In this document: positions 12,180 through 22,433 of the stretch, one piece after another | How positions within the stretch are numbered: the first letter of the stretch is position 1 | How the letters are laid out: every line of letters starts with the position of its first letter | NCBI GenBank assembly: GCA_963682025.1 | Contig: OY821518.1 | Location: 10,711,590-10,775,589, forward strand | Direction of reading: 5' to 3' | DNA from: Cordilura impudica | Lineage: Eukaryota > Arthropoda > Insecta > Diptera > Scathophagidae | DNA length: 64,000 nucleotides | The notes under the pieces: model-generated | Seen by the model: the letters and a program-made list of their open reading frames with translations, nothing else | Database searches by the model: none | Told to the model about the DNA's origin: nothing | Program-made: the position numbers and the translations under genes

Positions 12180-13560
12180 CACTATAAATCTGGCATGGGG
12201 CGGCCAGTCCCATCCAGGCTTGGTAACGAAGCCTCACCAAAGCCGCTAAAATGGTACCACGGCTAAGCCATATGTCCTACAAGGAGGATTCACGGAATTG
12301 TCCATATCAGAAGCAGAACGAACAAGAACACACAAACTGTTGGTGTCAAAACCTACAAGAGAAATGGTTGTCACATCCCATAATTGTGCGGTGTTAACGA
12401 TGGCCAAGGTTTCCCAAGGTGGTAAAGATGTAACATGAGTTTAAAAACGAAGTTTGGAATAATGTCGATATATCGCTAGTCTAATATCGTCAGCAGAAAG
12501 AATGGATGAAATAGACGAGAGTGTTGTAAGTTGGAAAACGAAGTCCGATGGTTTTCGCGTCAGCTGCCATACTGACAAGATTACTGCCGATTAGTTGAAG
12601 ACTTAAATGATGGAACATGAGTGAAAAGCGAGGACGGGGGTAGGTGAGTCAGCTACAACTGACAAGATACCATAACGTAGAAGGTGGAAGCAAGAGTGCT
12701 TGGGTTGAAGACGAGTCAAGGACGCTTGAGGTAACACAAGATACTAATACAGCGTCCTAGCATGGATCATATAATATGAGAATGTGCAAACTGATTTTGC
12801 TTCATGGAAGCCAAATTTAATTTCATATGATATGATCCTTGGTCCATGATGAATCGGATGTTAGTTGAAACATGAGTTCGGAATGTTGTTCGGAGCGTTG
12901 CCACGTGATATCGGCGGCAGGAAGAATTAGTGTAGTAGACAAAAGGTGGACCAGTAGTTGAAAAACGAGTTCGGAAAGCTAGCAATGTCACCCTGCATGT
13001 GCAGCAATAGGGGGTGATTGACGTAGCAGGAATAAGGAGTATAGTAGACGAGAGTGTCCAAAGGAGGTATATAAGTTGGAAACGACTTCAGAAAACTATC
13101 AATTTTATCTCCTATGTGAAAATCATGGGTGGGCAGAATAGTGGGAAGAAGCAGTTGAAGACAAGATGGTCAATTGATGGAGTGAGTTTGAAACGAATTT
13201 GAGAATACTGAGTCCGCTAACACTGACGAAAGGCATTAAGAATAAGTGGAAAACAAGAGTGTTGCGAGCATGAGTAGAAAACGAAGCCAAAGAGTGTGCT
13301 TGAGCCGGTTGCAAGAGAGCATTGAGGATTAGTTGGAGACAAGAATGTTGTGGTGTCAAGAAATGTCAGATGAGATGATGTATGTGTTCTTGCAAGTTCT
13401 TCTGAAGAGCGATAAGGAAGTGTTGAACCCTTGAATGGCTTTTTTGGAAATAGCCCCTCGGGTAGTTTCATGGTGGCTGTAATTGGCCAAAATCGTGGCG
13501 TTGCATCAAGCTGATGGTGCGACCCATAGGGCAATAGGATTTTAGATCATACCGATCCCT
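12180..13560 (+). repeat. GC-richer degenerate minisatellite (about 85-115 bp units)
   Basis: This block is visibly less AT-rich than everything around it. A box close to AGTTGGAAAACGAGTTCGGA recurs near 12431, 12530, 12614, 12863, 12957, 13073 and 13187, often following a GTAGTAGACGAGAGTGT-type box. All frames are short. It could be the 5' tandem-repeat region of a retrotransposon or an old satellite; I do not recognise the family. Confidence 0.55.
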
Positions 13561-13689
13561 CAGCAAAGGATGGAGTTATGCCAAACACATCTCTCCTAGT
13601 TTGCGAACTCTCTTATGGCAGGGCGTTGGGTAGAGACATAGTATCTGTCTAGTATTTAATCACCGTAGTATTAATCTACAAGACATGAG

Positions 13690-14105
13690 ACTTTAAATCT
13701 GGCAGCCGCAGTAATGTTACTTATAATAACTATCTGACGAAATGTCACGATTTCTATCACCAGCTCAACATAATAAGGATGATCTACGATTACAAATCTA
13801 ATAGAATTGACTCGTATATAAACTCTGGTTTCTTCAAAAATAAACAAGCCGATGTTATATACACAGACCTAAGAAAAGCATTTCATAAAGTCAGCCATGA
13901 TCTACAGGTAGAGTGGCTTAATACTATGGGATTGTCCGGCAACTTCCTCCAACGGATTCGATCTACTTAAAAAGTCGTGTCTTACAAGGAAGTCATCTTG
14001 AACCTCCCTTGTTCTTGCTTTTTATTAATGATCCTCCAAAGTATATCCAATAAAGTAACATTCTTATGTATGCCAACGATGTAAAAATCTACTCAACCCT
14101 CAACA
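13690..14105 (+). pseudogene. Decayed reverse transcriptase fragment
   Basis: Residual RT palm/fingers. The frame from 13779 contains VIYTDLRKAFHKVSHD, matching the DxSKAFDxVxH block of Jockey-type RTs. After a frame change near 13970 the order continues with a degenerate QGSHLEPPLF (from VPQGSHLGPLLF), FINDPP, and YAND at 14068-14079 in place of catalytic YADD. The first aspartate is replaced by asparagine, so even this motif is dead. The fragment runs straight into LINE-B sequence at about 14110. Clade assignment is inference from the motifs only. Confidence 0.65.
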
Positions 14106-14109
14106 TTCT

Positions 14110-15056
14110 CTTTTCCTTATCTTTCTGAACGACCTTCTTGGTCAAACTTTTAATTCTATATACTCTTTCGCAGATGAAAGCAGCATTTGTTATTCATTTT
14201 CCTTTAATTGTAGGCCAAGCCTCTTGGAGGTTGGGGGGCATAAGGCGGACAATGGGTGACACACTCAATCTAGACCTGCTAACAATCTCCGAGTAGTGTT
14301 GATTTTAATGCGCTGAAGACTCAATGTTGTTTGTTGAGCCATGGGGCCTTGGATTCAACAACGTCATCTCTATGTATGGGTGGTATAGGTATGGAGGAAT
14401 CGGATACTCTTGATGTTCTAGGCTTGATAATTCAATGTGATGTTCGTTGAAACAAGCATGTTTTTCAAGTGTCGAAAAAAGCATTCAATTGTCTTGGTTT
14501 TCTAAAACGGTGCAAAAATCACTTCACTCCTTCTGATCTCCTTAAAATCAATACTATTTACATCCGACCGAAAATGGAATACAACTCCCAAATATGGGCA
14601 GGAGCTTCAAAGTCTTTTTTGGATCTACTGGACCATCTGCAAAGGAGGGCGTTGGCGTTCATCAATGACAGTAGGGTATCCAACTCTATTGATTCATTGG
14701 AACATCGTCGGAATATGGGTTGTGTAGCACTGTTCAATGGGAAATGTTCTTCTGAGATTAGCGAACTTATTCCAAGTGCCCGAGTTTCGGTTCGCTCTAC
14801 CCGCTTCTCTAGTAGATCATATCCGTTTGTAGTCTATTGTTCAGTTGACCACACAACGCATTACAGAAAGAATTCGTTTATCAGTCGAACTAGCCGTATG
14901 TGGAATAAACTCCCCGCACAGGTTTTTCCACAAACACTACTCCCCCTCTCCTCCTTTCCATAACCTCTTTTCCTGAAATCAACACAATACTCTGTATTTG
15001 TAGGGGCATCCCCTGAGTGTTGGTTAACAAAAAAAAAAAAAAAAAAAAAAAAAAAA
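14110..15056 (+). mobile_element. LINE-B copy 1, 5'-truncated, with poly(A) tail
   Basis: Same family as the minus-strand copy at 19560-21990; similarity starts around the TTGGTCAAACTTTTAATTCT block just before the FADD-equivalent motif. It ends with GGCATCCCCTGAGTGTTGG and a run of about 28 A residues at 15029-15056, a classic LINE 3' end. The abrupt junction with an unrelated RT fragment means 5' truncation on insertion or a chimeric template. Confidence 0.75.
14469..14963 (+). pseudogene. LINE-B ORF2 C-terminal domain
   Basis: C-terminal part of the LINE-B reverse transcriptase polyprotein: KAFNCLGFLKRCKNHFTPSD, then YIRPKMEYNSQIWAG, LEHRRNMGC and RTSRMWNKLPA. The equivalent region of copy 2 extends further at the C-terminus; here a frame change near 14940 ends the frame early in the poly(A)-proximal region. 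There is no catalytic domain in this frame. The upstream stretch 14127-14468 contains the decayed FADD-equivalent block (near 14170) with stops. Confidence 0.7.
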
Positions 15057-16189
15057 GACTGTATATATCCCCAGTCTGTATCCATGGTACAAAATTGATG
15101 TGATTAAAAAAGATTAACGATTTGTTTGAACTCTAACGATTATGTTAGAAATCTGTATTATTTTTTGAAATGAAATAAATAACAATGAAAAATCGTTTTT
15201 CTCAATGACTTTATTTCCTAAAAGATTAGGTTTTCTTCAAAAAAGTTTCACCAAATAATTAAAAAAAATATTTTATTTTTTTTTATCTGATATATTAAAA
15301 ATTTTGGAGATGGAATAATTTTTTTATCTTAATTTTTGTGCTTTTACACTCTTCCTTAATTTACATATTTTTCCTATTCCAACATAATTATTTTATTCTA
15401 AACACATTAAAATTTAATAATTTGTAACCACAAAAGAATACGATGGTCATAGAAATTAACGAGAAAAAGCAGTATTCACAATCTCCTCATTATGAACATA
15501 TTGTATGTATTTTGTATTTGGCTGCTGACTGAGTTAGTAGTACCAAACCAAACCCAACCAATCCAAACCCATTCCATCTTACCCAATCCGCATCGTGTCT
15601 TCTCACATTTTCCGGTGTTTAGCATACTTCATAGATGATTATAAATTCAACACGTTCAAAAAGTACAGAACAAATTACGCATTGTCCATGGTATTTATGA
15701 TGCCCCTGGGTACCATCTTTTATTTGGCAGAATGGTTGTAGTAGTAGAAGTGTAAATATACCAGTATATATTTATATTTGTATACCAAAAAAAAGAGCAG
15801 TACTAAATTATTGTTGTTATCCAACAAAAAAACGAAAATACTGTAATAAACGTTTGTAATTAGTATGCAGGCTCCAGAATTATTGAGTTGTTGAAAAAAA
15901 AAAAAACAACAGTAGCAAAGACAAGTGAGAACAAACAAAATATTGACAACTTTATTAAAATTTTGCCCCCAAAAAAATAAAAGCTTAAAATTCAGGGAGA
16001 AAAGTAGTAGAAAAAAAAAAAAATAAAAAATCAGAAACCTGTTTTAAAATTACAGAGGCGATTAAATAGTTATCTATATACATAAAAAAGTTGCGTGACT
16101 GGTTACCACAGCCCAGCCCAAAACCTTTGACCCAGAAACTTGGAATTTGAATTGTCAGTTTAAAGATCCATTAAGAAAAAAATGGTAAC
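15057..16189. other. Unassigned AT-rich sequence, possibly unique
   Basis: No transposon ends or coding regions recognised. The block near 15540-15620 is less AT-rich (CCAAACC-type phrases) and could be unique host sequence; that is only an impression. Confidence 0.35.
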
Positions 16190-17100
16190 AAATCAATCTA
16201 GGAATATAAAATTTGATGTGTAGACTCCATCCGAGAAACAAACATTGGCTCAGGATTATTTTTTTTCTAAATTCGTCAATTTTTGGGGGAAAAACGGCCA
16301 AAAAGGGTAAAAATGGTACCTTTTTGTATCTTAACATATTAATCTATAAATATAAATTTTGGTGTCTATAATAATAATAGGCTAGGCGATTTCTTGTGAC
16401 CGATGTTTTGTTTACCGTTTTATCCCGATTTTGACCAAACGTATGTTATTTGAAAGGTATTTCTTCTAAGCCATTTTGCAGATTTACAGATTTTTAGATT
16501 TTTACTACTGACACATACATACATAAAATTTTACATATGCTATGTGTGTTTATTAAATTTGTTAATGTCTTTGTTTAATGAGTTTGTTATCTGCATTCAC
16601 AATAATAATAAACCATAAAAGTGTTGGTTTGTGAATTGGCTAAGTTGAAAAATGAAGCTACCTAGAAACTACGCTCGAATTTCGAGCGCTGGAATCTGCT
16701 AGTATCTATAAATATAAATTTGGGTATTAGTCAAGACTGAATTTATTGTTGATTCTAACATTTAGGGGAGGAAAAACAACCAAAAGGAGGAACAATTGTA
16801 CATTTGGTATCTCCTAAACAAACGAATCTAGGAATATGAAATATAGTACGTGGATTTCACTGGAAATAAAACCATTAAATGAGGGGAAAACTTTTTAAAT
16901 TTGGATGTTAAGGGGGGGTGGGGGGGGTAAAAACGGCACCTTAATGTAAAATGGCATCCCTTTGTATCTTCTTTACAAAGTAATTTAGGAATATGAAATT
17001 TGACGTGTAGATTCCATTAGAGTCACAAAAATCGGACAAGAATAAAATTTTATTTAAACTCGAGCCTTTAAGGGGTACAAACGGAAAAAATTTCACAAAA
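16190..17100. repeat. Tandem repeat of about 165 bp, split by a HINE
   Basis: The phrases TCTAGGAATATRAAATTTG, TGTAGATTCCAT and AAAAACGGC occur near 16196, 16815 and 16983 in the same order, with GTATCTT and GGTACC-like spacers. The array is interrupted by the HINE at 16365-16702. A G-rich run (GGGGGGGTGGGGGGGG) lies at about 16913-16928. Non-coding. Confidence 0.6.
16365..16702 (+). mobile_element. HINE copy with both termini (338 bp)
   Basis: 5' end TCTATAATAATAATAGGC; 3' end CGCTCGAATTTCGAGCG hairpin, eight or nine bases, then CTAG followed by T. An 18-bp identical sequence, ATCTATAAATATAAATTT, sits on both sides (16342-16359 and 16704-16721), which a Helitron insertion would not normally generate. 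Confidence 0.85.
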
Positions 17101-17118
17101 TTTCCATTTTCTGAAAAA

Positions 17119-17902
17119 AAGTAAGAGAATTATAGTCGATCTAGACCGATACCCTATACCATGCGTTTAGAGAATTGGTCTTAGGTCCAACTAATTGGGT
17201 TTCAAAAATAAGCATGAACCAAACCTGAGTGGAATTTTTCTTATTTTTTTTTGCCTGCAGATCAGAAAAAGGTTATATCGGATGCTATATTTATATGGGG
17301 AGTACGTCGAAAAATGGACCGATCCTGATCATATTTGGTAAAGTCACCTATTTTTTGCAAAAATATATACAAACCGAATTTGAGAAAAGTCTGTGCAATA
17401 TTTATTTTTTTTTAAAGGTTAAAGTGATGATCGGAATGTAGCCTTATATGGGGGCTATGAATTATCCTATAGGTTTTATTTTTGGACTATTGATTAACGG
17501 TTGTAATAATAATAATAAACACGCACAACACCAATTTGATCGAGATCTATATAATAATTTGCATCTTATGGCAAGCTAAGTCTATCTTATAGGGATCATT
17601 TGTATGGCGACTAGGTCTGAACATGCACTCATTTTTACCAATTCCAATAGTGTTTGTCCTATGGCTGATAGAAGCTCATATACCAAATTTAATACAAATA
17701 TATTCATATTTATGACCTGTAGTTGCATTACAAGGTTTACACAGATGGACGAACGGACGGACTGACATCGCTAATCGACTCAGAAAGTAATTCAGTCGAT
17801 CGGTATAATAACATATGGATTTAGGTAAAAAAAAATATTTTTGGTAGCTTTAAACATTAGCACAAAGTCATTTTAGCCTACAACAAGTGTTCAGGGTATA
17901 AC
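17119..17902 (-). mobile_element. R17 repeat (TATACCCT...TTACTTGTT type), minus strand
   Basis: Read on the minus strand it starts TTATACCCTGAACACTTG, carries a decayed GTCCGTCCG block followed by CATCTGTGTAAACCTTG, and ends near a palindrome (GTCGGTCTAGACCGAC-like, here ATCGGTCTAGATCGAC) and CTTAC. Related copies are at 19484-25215 (split) and 58264-58910. The overall plan matches the fly repeat at 50287-50832. There is no coding capacity beyond chance frames. Confidence 0.65.
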
Positions 17903-18063
17903 GAATGGCTGGTATATCCAAAATTTTTAAGTTTAATAAATTTTTTCCTTGGCATGTGAAGAAACGCAAATATTAGTTATGTACATGCTTTCCAAATTAA
18001 GCCATCATCGATATATATGCAAAGAGATATTCTTCTATTTCTAGGAACCATCTGCTATGATTA

Positions 18064-18494
18064 CAATAATATTAATTGACAAGGCGATTTCTTGTGACCG
18101 ATATAAAAATTTTAGTTACCAACAGATTTTGGCCAAGCATACCCCATTTGAAAGGTATTTCTTTTTAGCTGTCCACCATATTTACAGATTTGCACCGTGC
18201 GGAACATTTTTTTTGGAGTAAAATGCATTTAAAATTGCTACTAACGCATACATAAAACACATATTTAAGCTTTAAATAAAAAGCTATACAATGCTGTGTG
18301 TGTGTGTGTGTTTACTAAATTTGTATTGAACTTTGAATTGGCTAAAATTGATTAGCATACTTTTAGGCTCTGATAAAATTATTTATTAACAAGCCCAGTT
18401 ATAGATTTTCTGAGTGTTTAACAAATATTTATAATTGAATGAAAAAAAATTTCCTATAATTTGCACTCGAATTTCGAGGGCTGGGCTACGCTAG
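18064..18494 (+). mobile_element. HINE copy, degenerate 5' end
   Basis: Begins AATAATATTAATTGACAAGGCG and ends with CTCGAATTTCGAGGGC then CTAG followed by T. An internal (TG)n expansion lies at about 18297-18310. The body has the GCATACTTTTAGG and TTCCTATAATTTGCAC blocks of the family. Confidence 0.75.
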
Positions 18495-19199
18495 TCAAAT
18501 ATAAAAACATTAATTCCGGTCTGAAAATATCATTTTATTGCTATAAATATATGATAGTTTCATTCAAACTTTATCTATAAATGCACCGAAAAGTTTGAAA
18601 ATTGTGGAAACAAAATTTGAAATGAATTTCTAAAATTAAAATTTTTCTATATCAACACGAAACGGAAATGCAGAAGCTACAAAATGAGACACTAAAAGAA
18701 ATATTTTTTTTTGTATCATAATGAGTTATAAAAAATCACATACACACAATTTTCAGATATTTATATCTGCAGTTCTTTTCAAAATCAAGTGTTATTTATA
18801 TGATATTTATCATTATTTAAATAATAATGCAGTCTACTATATTTTAAATGCATTTGCTTACGAATATTCATCATTAGTAGCTAATATTGTTGCTGGGCCT
18901 TGTCGGTGTTGCTGGCTCTAAGAAAACATCTGTGGTCTAATCGTTGTTGCAGTCGTTATCGAAATTTTTCGATCGAAATTATTTTTTTTTTATTTTCCAA
19001 AATAAAATACTGAGAATAATGTTAGCCTGTCACAGTTAACGATTTATGGCGCCTAGTTAAGAATAAAAGTGAAACCAGCTCTGAGGTCTTTCCGTCCTCT
19101 TTAAGTAATAAACCGAACTACGGAATTTCGATTGATTTTGCAGGATATCGAATGCGGCGATTAGCCCCTTGGTTTTTATATTGCATCTAAATATTAATA
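18495..19199. other. Unassigned sequence
   Basis: No gene or terminus recognised. The frame at 18721-18921 has no recognisable domain and typical random composition. Confidence 0.35.
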
Positions 19200-19483
19200 C
19201 TCAGTGTCGGACAATAATCAAATATCAGACTTCACTGTGCTACTCGCCGAGCAATTCTGATACTTCCCTGAATATTTCATTAAAATCGGTTCATCCATTT
19301 ATATATATTTAAATGCCATTAATCGTACAATATTAAAATTCGATTTGGCCATGCCCACAGACCAAAAATAAAAAAACAGACTTCATAAAGTTATTCTGAC
19401 GATTCCCTGAAAATTTCATCAAGATCGGTCCAACCATTTTGGAGGCCATACGGAACACACATACGTACACACATCCATTTTTA
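19200..19483. repeat. Old repeat with duplicated ATCGGTYCA motif
   Basis: Two blocks, near 19271 and 19411, share CCTGAAWATTTCAT, AAAATCGG/AAGATCGG and TCCATTT/CCATTTT, ending before AACACACATACGTACACAC. Such phrases are common at the edges of insect non-autonomous transposons, but I cannot name the family. Confidence 0.4.
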
Positions 19484-19559
19484 TACCCTATACAACTATG
19501 TGGTCATGGTACAATGACTTTGTGCTGATGCTTGTAACTACCAAAAATATTTTTTTATA

Positions 19560-21990
19560 TTGACCAACACTCAGGGGATGCCCCCTACAAATGCAGTGCA
19601 TTGTGTTGATTTCAGGAAAAGAGGTTATGGAAAGGAGGAGAGGGGGAGTAGTGTTTGTGGATATTTGACTTAAATTTTATTAGATTATAACTGTCAGGAA
19701 AGACCAATGCGGGGAGTTTATTCCACATACGGCTAGTTCGACTGATAAACGAATTCTCTCTATAATGCGTTGTGTGGTCAACTGGACAAAAGACTACAAA
19801 CGGATGTGATCTACTTAAGAAGCGGGTAGAGCGAACCGATACTCGGGCACTTGGAATAAGTTCACTAATCTCAGAAGAGCATTTCACATGGTAATATCTA
19901 TAAAACCGTGCTAGACAACCCACATTCCGACGATGTTCCAATGAATCAATAGAGTTGGATACTCTACTGTCATTGATGAGTGCCAACGCCATCCTTTGCA
20001 GATGGTCCAGTAGCTCCAAAATAGACTTTGAAGCTCCTGCCCATATATGGAAGTTGTCTTCCATTTTCGGTCGGATGTAAGTGGTATAGATTTTAAGAAG
20101 ATCAGAAGGAGTGAAGTAATTTTTGCACCGTTTTAGAAAACCAAGACACTTGAATGCTTCTTTCGACACTTGATAAACATGCGTTCCAACAAACATCACA
20201 TTGAATTCTCATGCCTAGAACATCAGGAGTATCCGATTCCTCAAAACCTATACCACCCATATATACAGATGACATTGTTGATTCCATGGCCCTTTGGGTC
20301 AACACAATGCATTGAGTCTTCAGCGCATTAAAATAAACCCTATTCGCTTTACCCCACTCGGAGATTGTTAATAGGTCTTGATTGAGTGTGTCATTCATTG
20401 TCTGCCTTCTGCTCCCAACCTCCAAGAGGCTTGGCCTACAATTAAAGGAAAATGAATGACAAATGCTGCTGTCATCTGCGAAAGAGTAAATAGAATTAAA
20501 AGTTTGACCAGAAAGATATGTATAAGAGAAGAAGAAAGAACGGAACCTTGGGGTACCCCTGAATTAAGCTGAAACTCATTAGATGAGACCCCATCAATAA
20601 CAACACGTATTGTTCGGTCTCTGAGAAAACTCGATATAAATCGAGAGAAGTCATTACCGACCCCAAATGCAATAAGCTTTGATATCAATGCACCGTGCCA
20701 CACACGATCGAATGCCCTGGAAATATCCAGAGCAAACACTTTACTTTCGCCAAAATTGCGAATGAATCGACTCCAGCGCTCAGGAAGTAGAGCTAACAGG
20801 TCTCTCGTGTGACGATTTCTACGGAAGCCGTACTGTCGATCATTAAGAAGTGAATTGGCCTCTAAGTAGTTCACAAGATGGAAATTTATCATGCTCTCCA
20901 TCACCTTTGAGAGCGTAGAGCAGATTGCAATTGAACGGTAATTTTCAGGGTTATTAGCCGCACCATTTTTAGGGATTGGTTGGACATTAGCAACTTTCCA
21001 GCAGGAGGGAAAGACTCCCGCACGGTACGAAAGGCTGAAATGGTTGGCCAATGGACTAGCTAGCGTCGAAGAGCACTGTTTCAACACCAGTGCTGGTATT
21101 CCATCCGGTCCCGAAGACTTATTAATGTTGAGATTCGAAAGAATTTTTTAACTGCACGTGCTCGAAAGAATATTTTAAGCATAGTACAAGATACGAGTTC
21201 ATGTCCGGCAAAAACGATTTTTTGCAAAAAGTTAGCCTTATCAACCGGTTCAGTGAATATTTGGTCATTCATTGAAAGAGTTGTGATAACAGAACTAGCA
21301 TTGTTCTTTACCCTTTTAATAAATGACTAAAAGCTCTTACTACCGCGAGGAGCGGAGAGAACTTTAACGCAAAGACGCTGATCTAAAGAAACTTCTGGCG
21401 CCATAGTGTTTTGGCACATTTAGTTCTCGCCTTTTTGCGTTGCGGAATTTTTATTTTCACGCCAATATTTGAATGCTTCCTCTCTGGATCTGACTGCGTC
21501 TCTGCAAGTCTGGTTAAACTACATTTTTTGATTAGGTTTAGCCGAAATGTGCTTTGATGGAATGAATAATCGCATACCAAGCACTAATATTTTTTCCACC
21601 ATTTTCAAAGCAGCATCAACATTTTTATCCAGGAAACAAAGTTTCCAGTTGAAATGCTTGAAAAATCGTTGAGCTCAGTCCAACGGGCCTTTTTGTAAAT
21701 AAAAACTAAGCGCTTAATAGCTGGTGCTGAAACACTTTAAAGTACAAAGTACGAAAAGGATGCGGAGCAGTGATCCGAAATACCGAGAGGTGCAAATATT
21801 TTCACTTCATACTTATCAGGGTGTGAAGTGAGAAAAAGGTCGAGAGTATTTCGTCGTTGCCCTTCAATGCACGGAATGTGCGTTGGTTGATTCACTAGTT
21901 GTGCAAGATGGTTATGCGCCGCGAAGAGCTCAACGTAACCGCCTTCGGGAGTTGTTTGACTCGAATGGTGAAGCCATGACCTGGACCCAT
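19560..21990 (-). mobile_element. LINE-B copy 2, 5'-truncated non-LTR retrotransposon
   Basis: Minus-strand LINE inserted in an R17 repeat. Its 3' end (low coordinates) has the same CCAACACTCAGGGGATGCC block as copy 1, next to a T-rich stretch that may be a decayed poly(A) tail. The 5' end is cut inside the endonuclease domain at about 21980. Parts readable in order are endonuclease C-terminus, linker, RT and C-terminal domain. Confidence 0.85.
19612..21975 (-). pseudogene. LINE-B ORF2 (endonuclease remnant and reverse transcriptase), multiple frameshifts
   Basis: From high to low coordinates: an endonuclease end containing NTLDLFLTSHPDKY and LGISDHC (about 21730-21870); a damaged linker (21081-21580); RT fingers and palm at 20395-21087 with YRSIAICSTLSKVMES, QYGFRRNRHT, ALDISRAFDRVWH and NSGVPQGSVL; FADD at 20471-20482 reached only after a frame change; a segment to 20102 with WGKANRVYFNALKTQC; then the C-terminal domain 19612-20199 (FLKRCKNYFTPSDLLK, YIRPKMEDN, RTSRMWNKLPAL). 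At least four frame changes are needed. The RT clade is not assigned; the C-terminal motif set is common among arthropod LINEs. Confidence 0.8.
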
Positions 21991-22433
21991 TTCTTATTAT
22001 ACCGATCGACTTAGAATCACTTCCATGTAAACCTTGTAATCAAACTACAGATCGCAAATATGAATATATTTTAATGAAATTTGATACATAAGCTTCTTTC
22101 TGCCAGCCATAGCTATTGTTCAGACCTAGTCCCCACACAATGAATATTGCCATAAAATCCAAATAATCTTATAGATCTTGGTCAAATTTGTGTATGTTAC
22201 TCCCATTACTCCCATTAATCAGTAGTCCAAAGATAGACCCTATTGTACAATTGTAAAACCTAAGTGACCTTACGAGATATGATCAGAATCGGTCCATTTT
22301 TTGACCTAGTCCCCATATAAATATAGCATCCGATATTAACTTTTTCAAATTCAAAGGCAACAAAATTAATAACAAAGCCACTCAAATTTTGTTTTGTGGT
22401 TTATATCCAATTAGTTCTGCCTTAGAGATAGAG

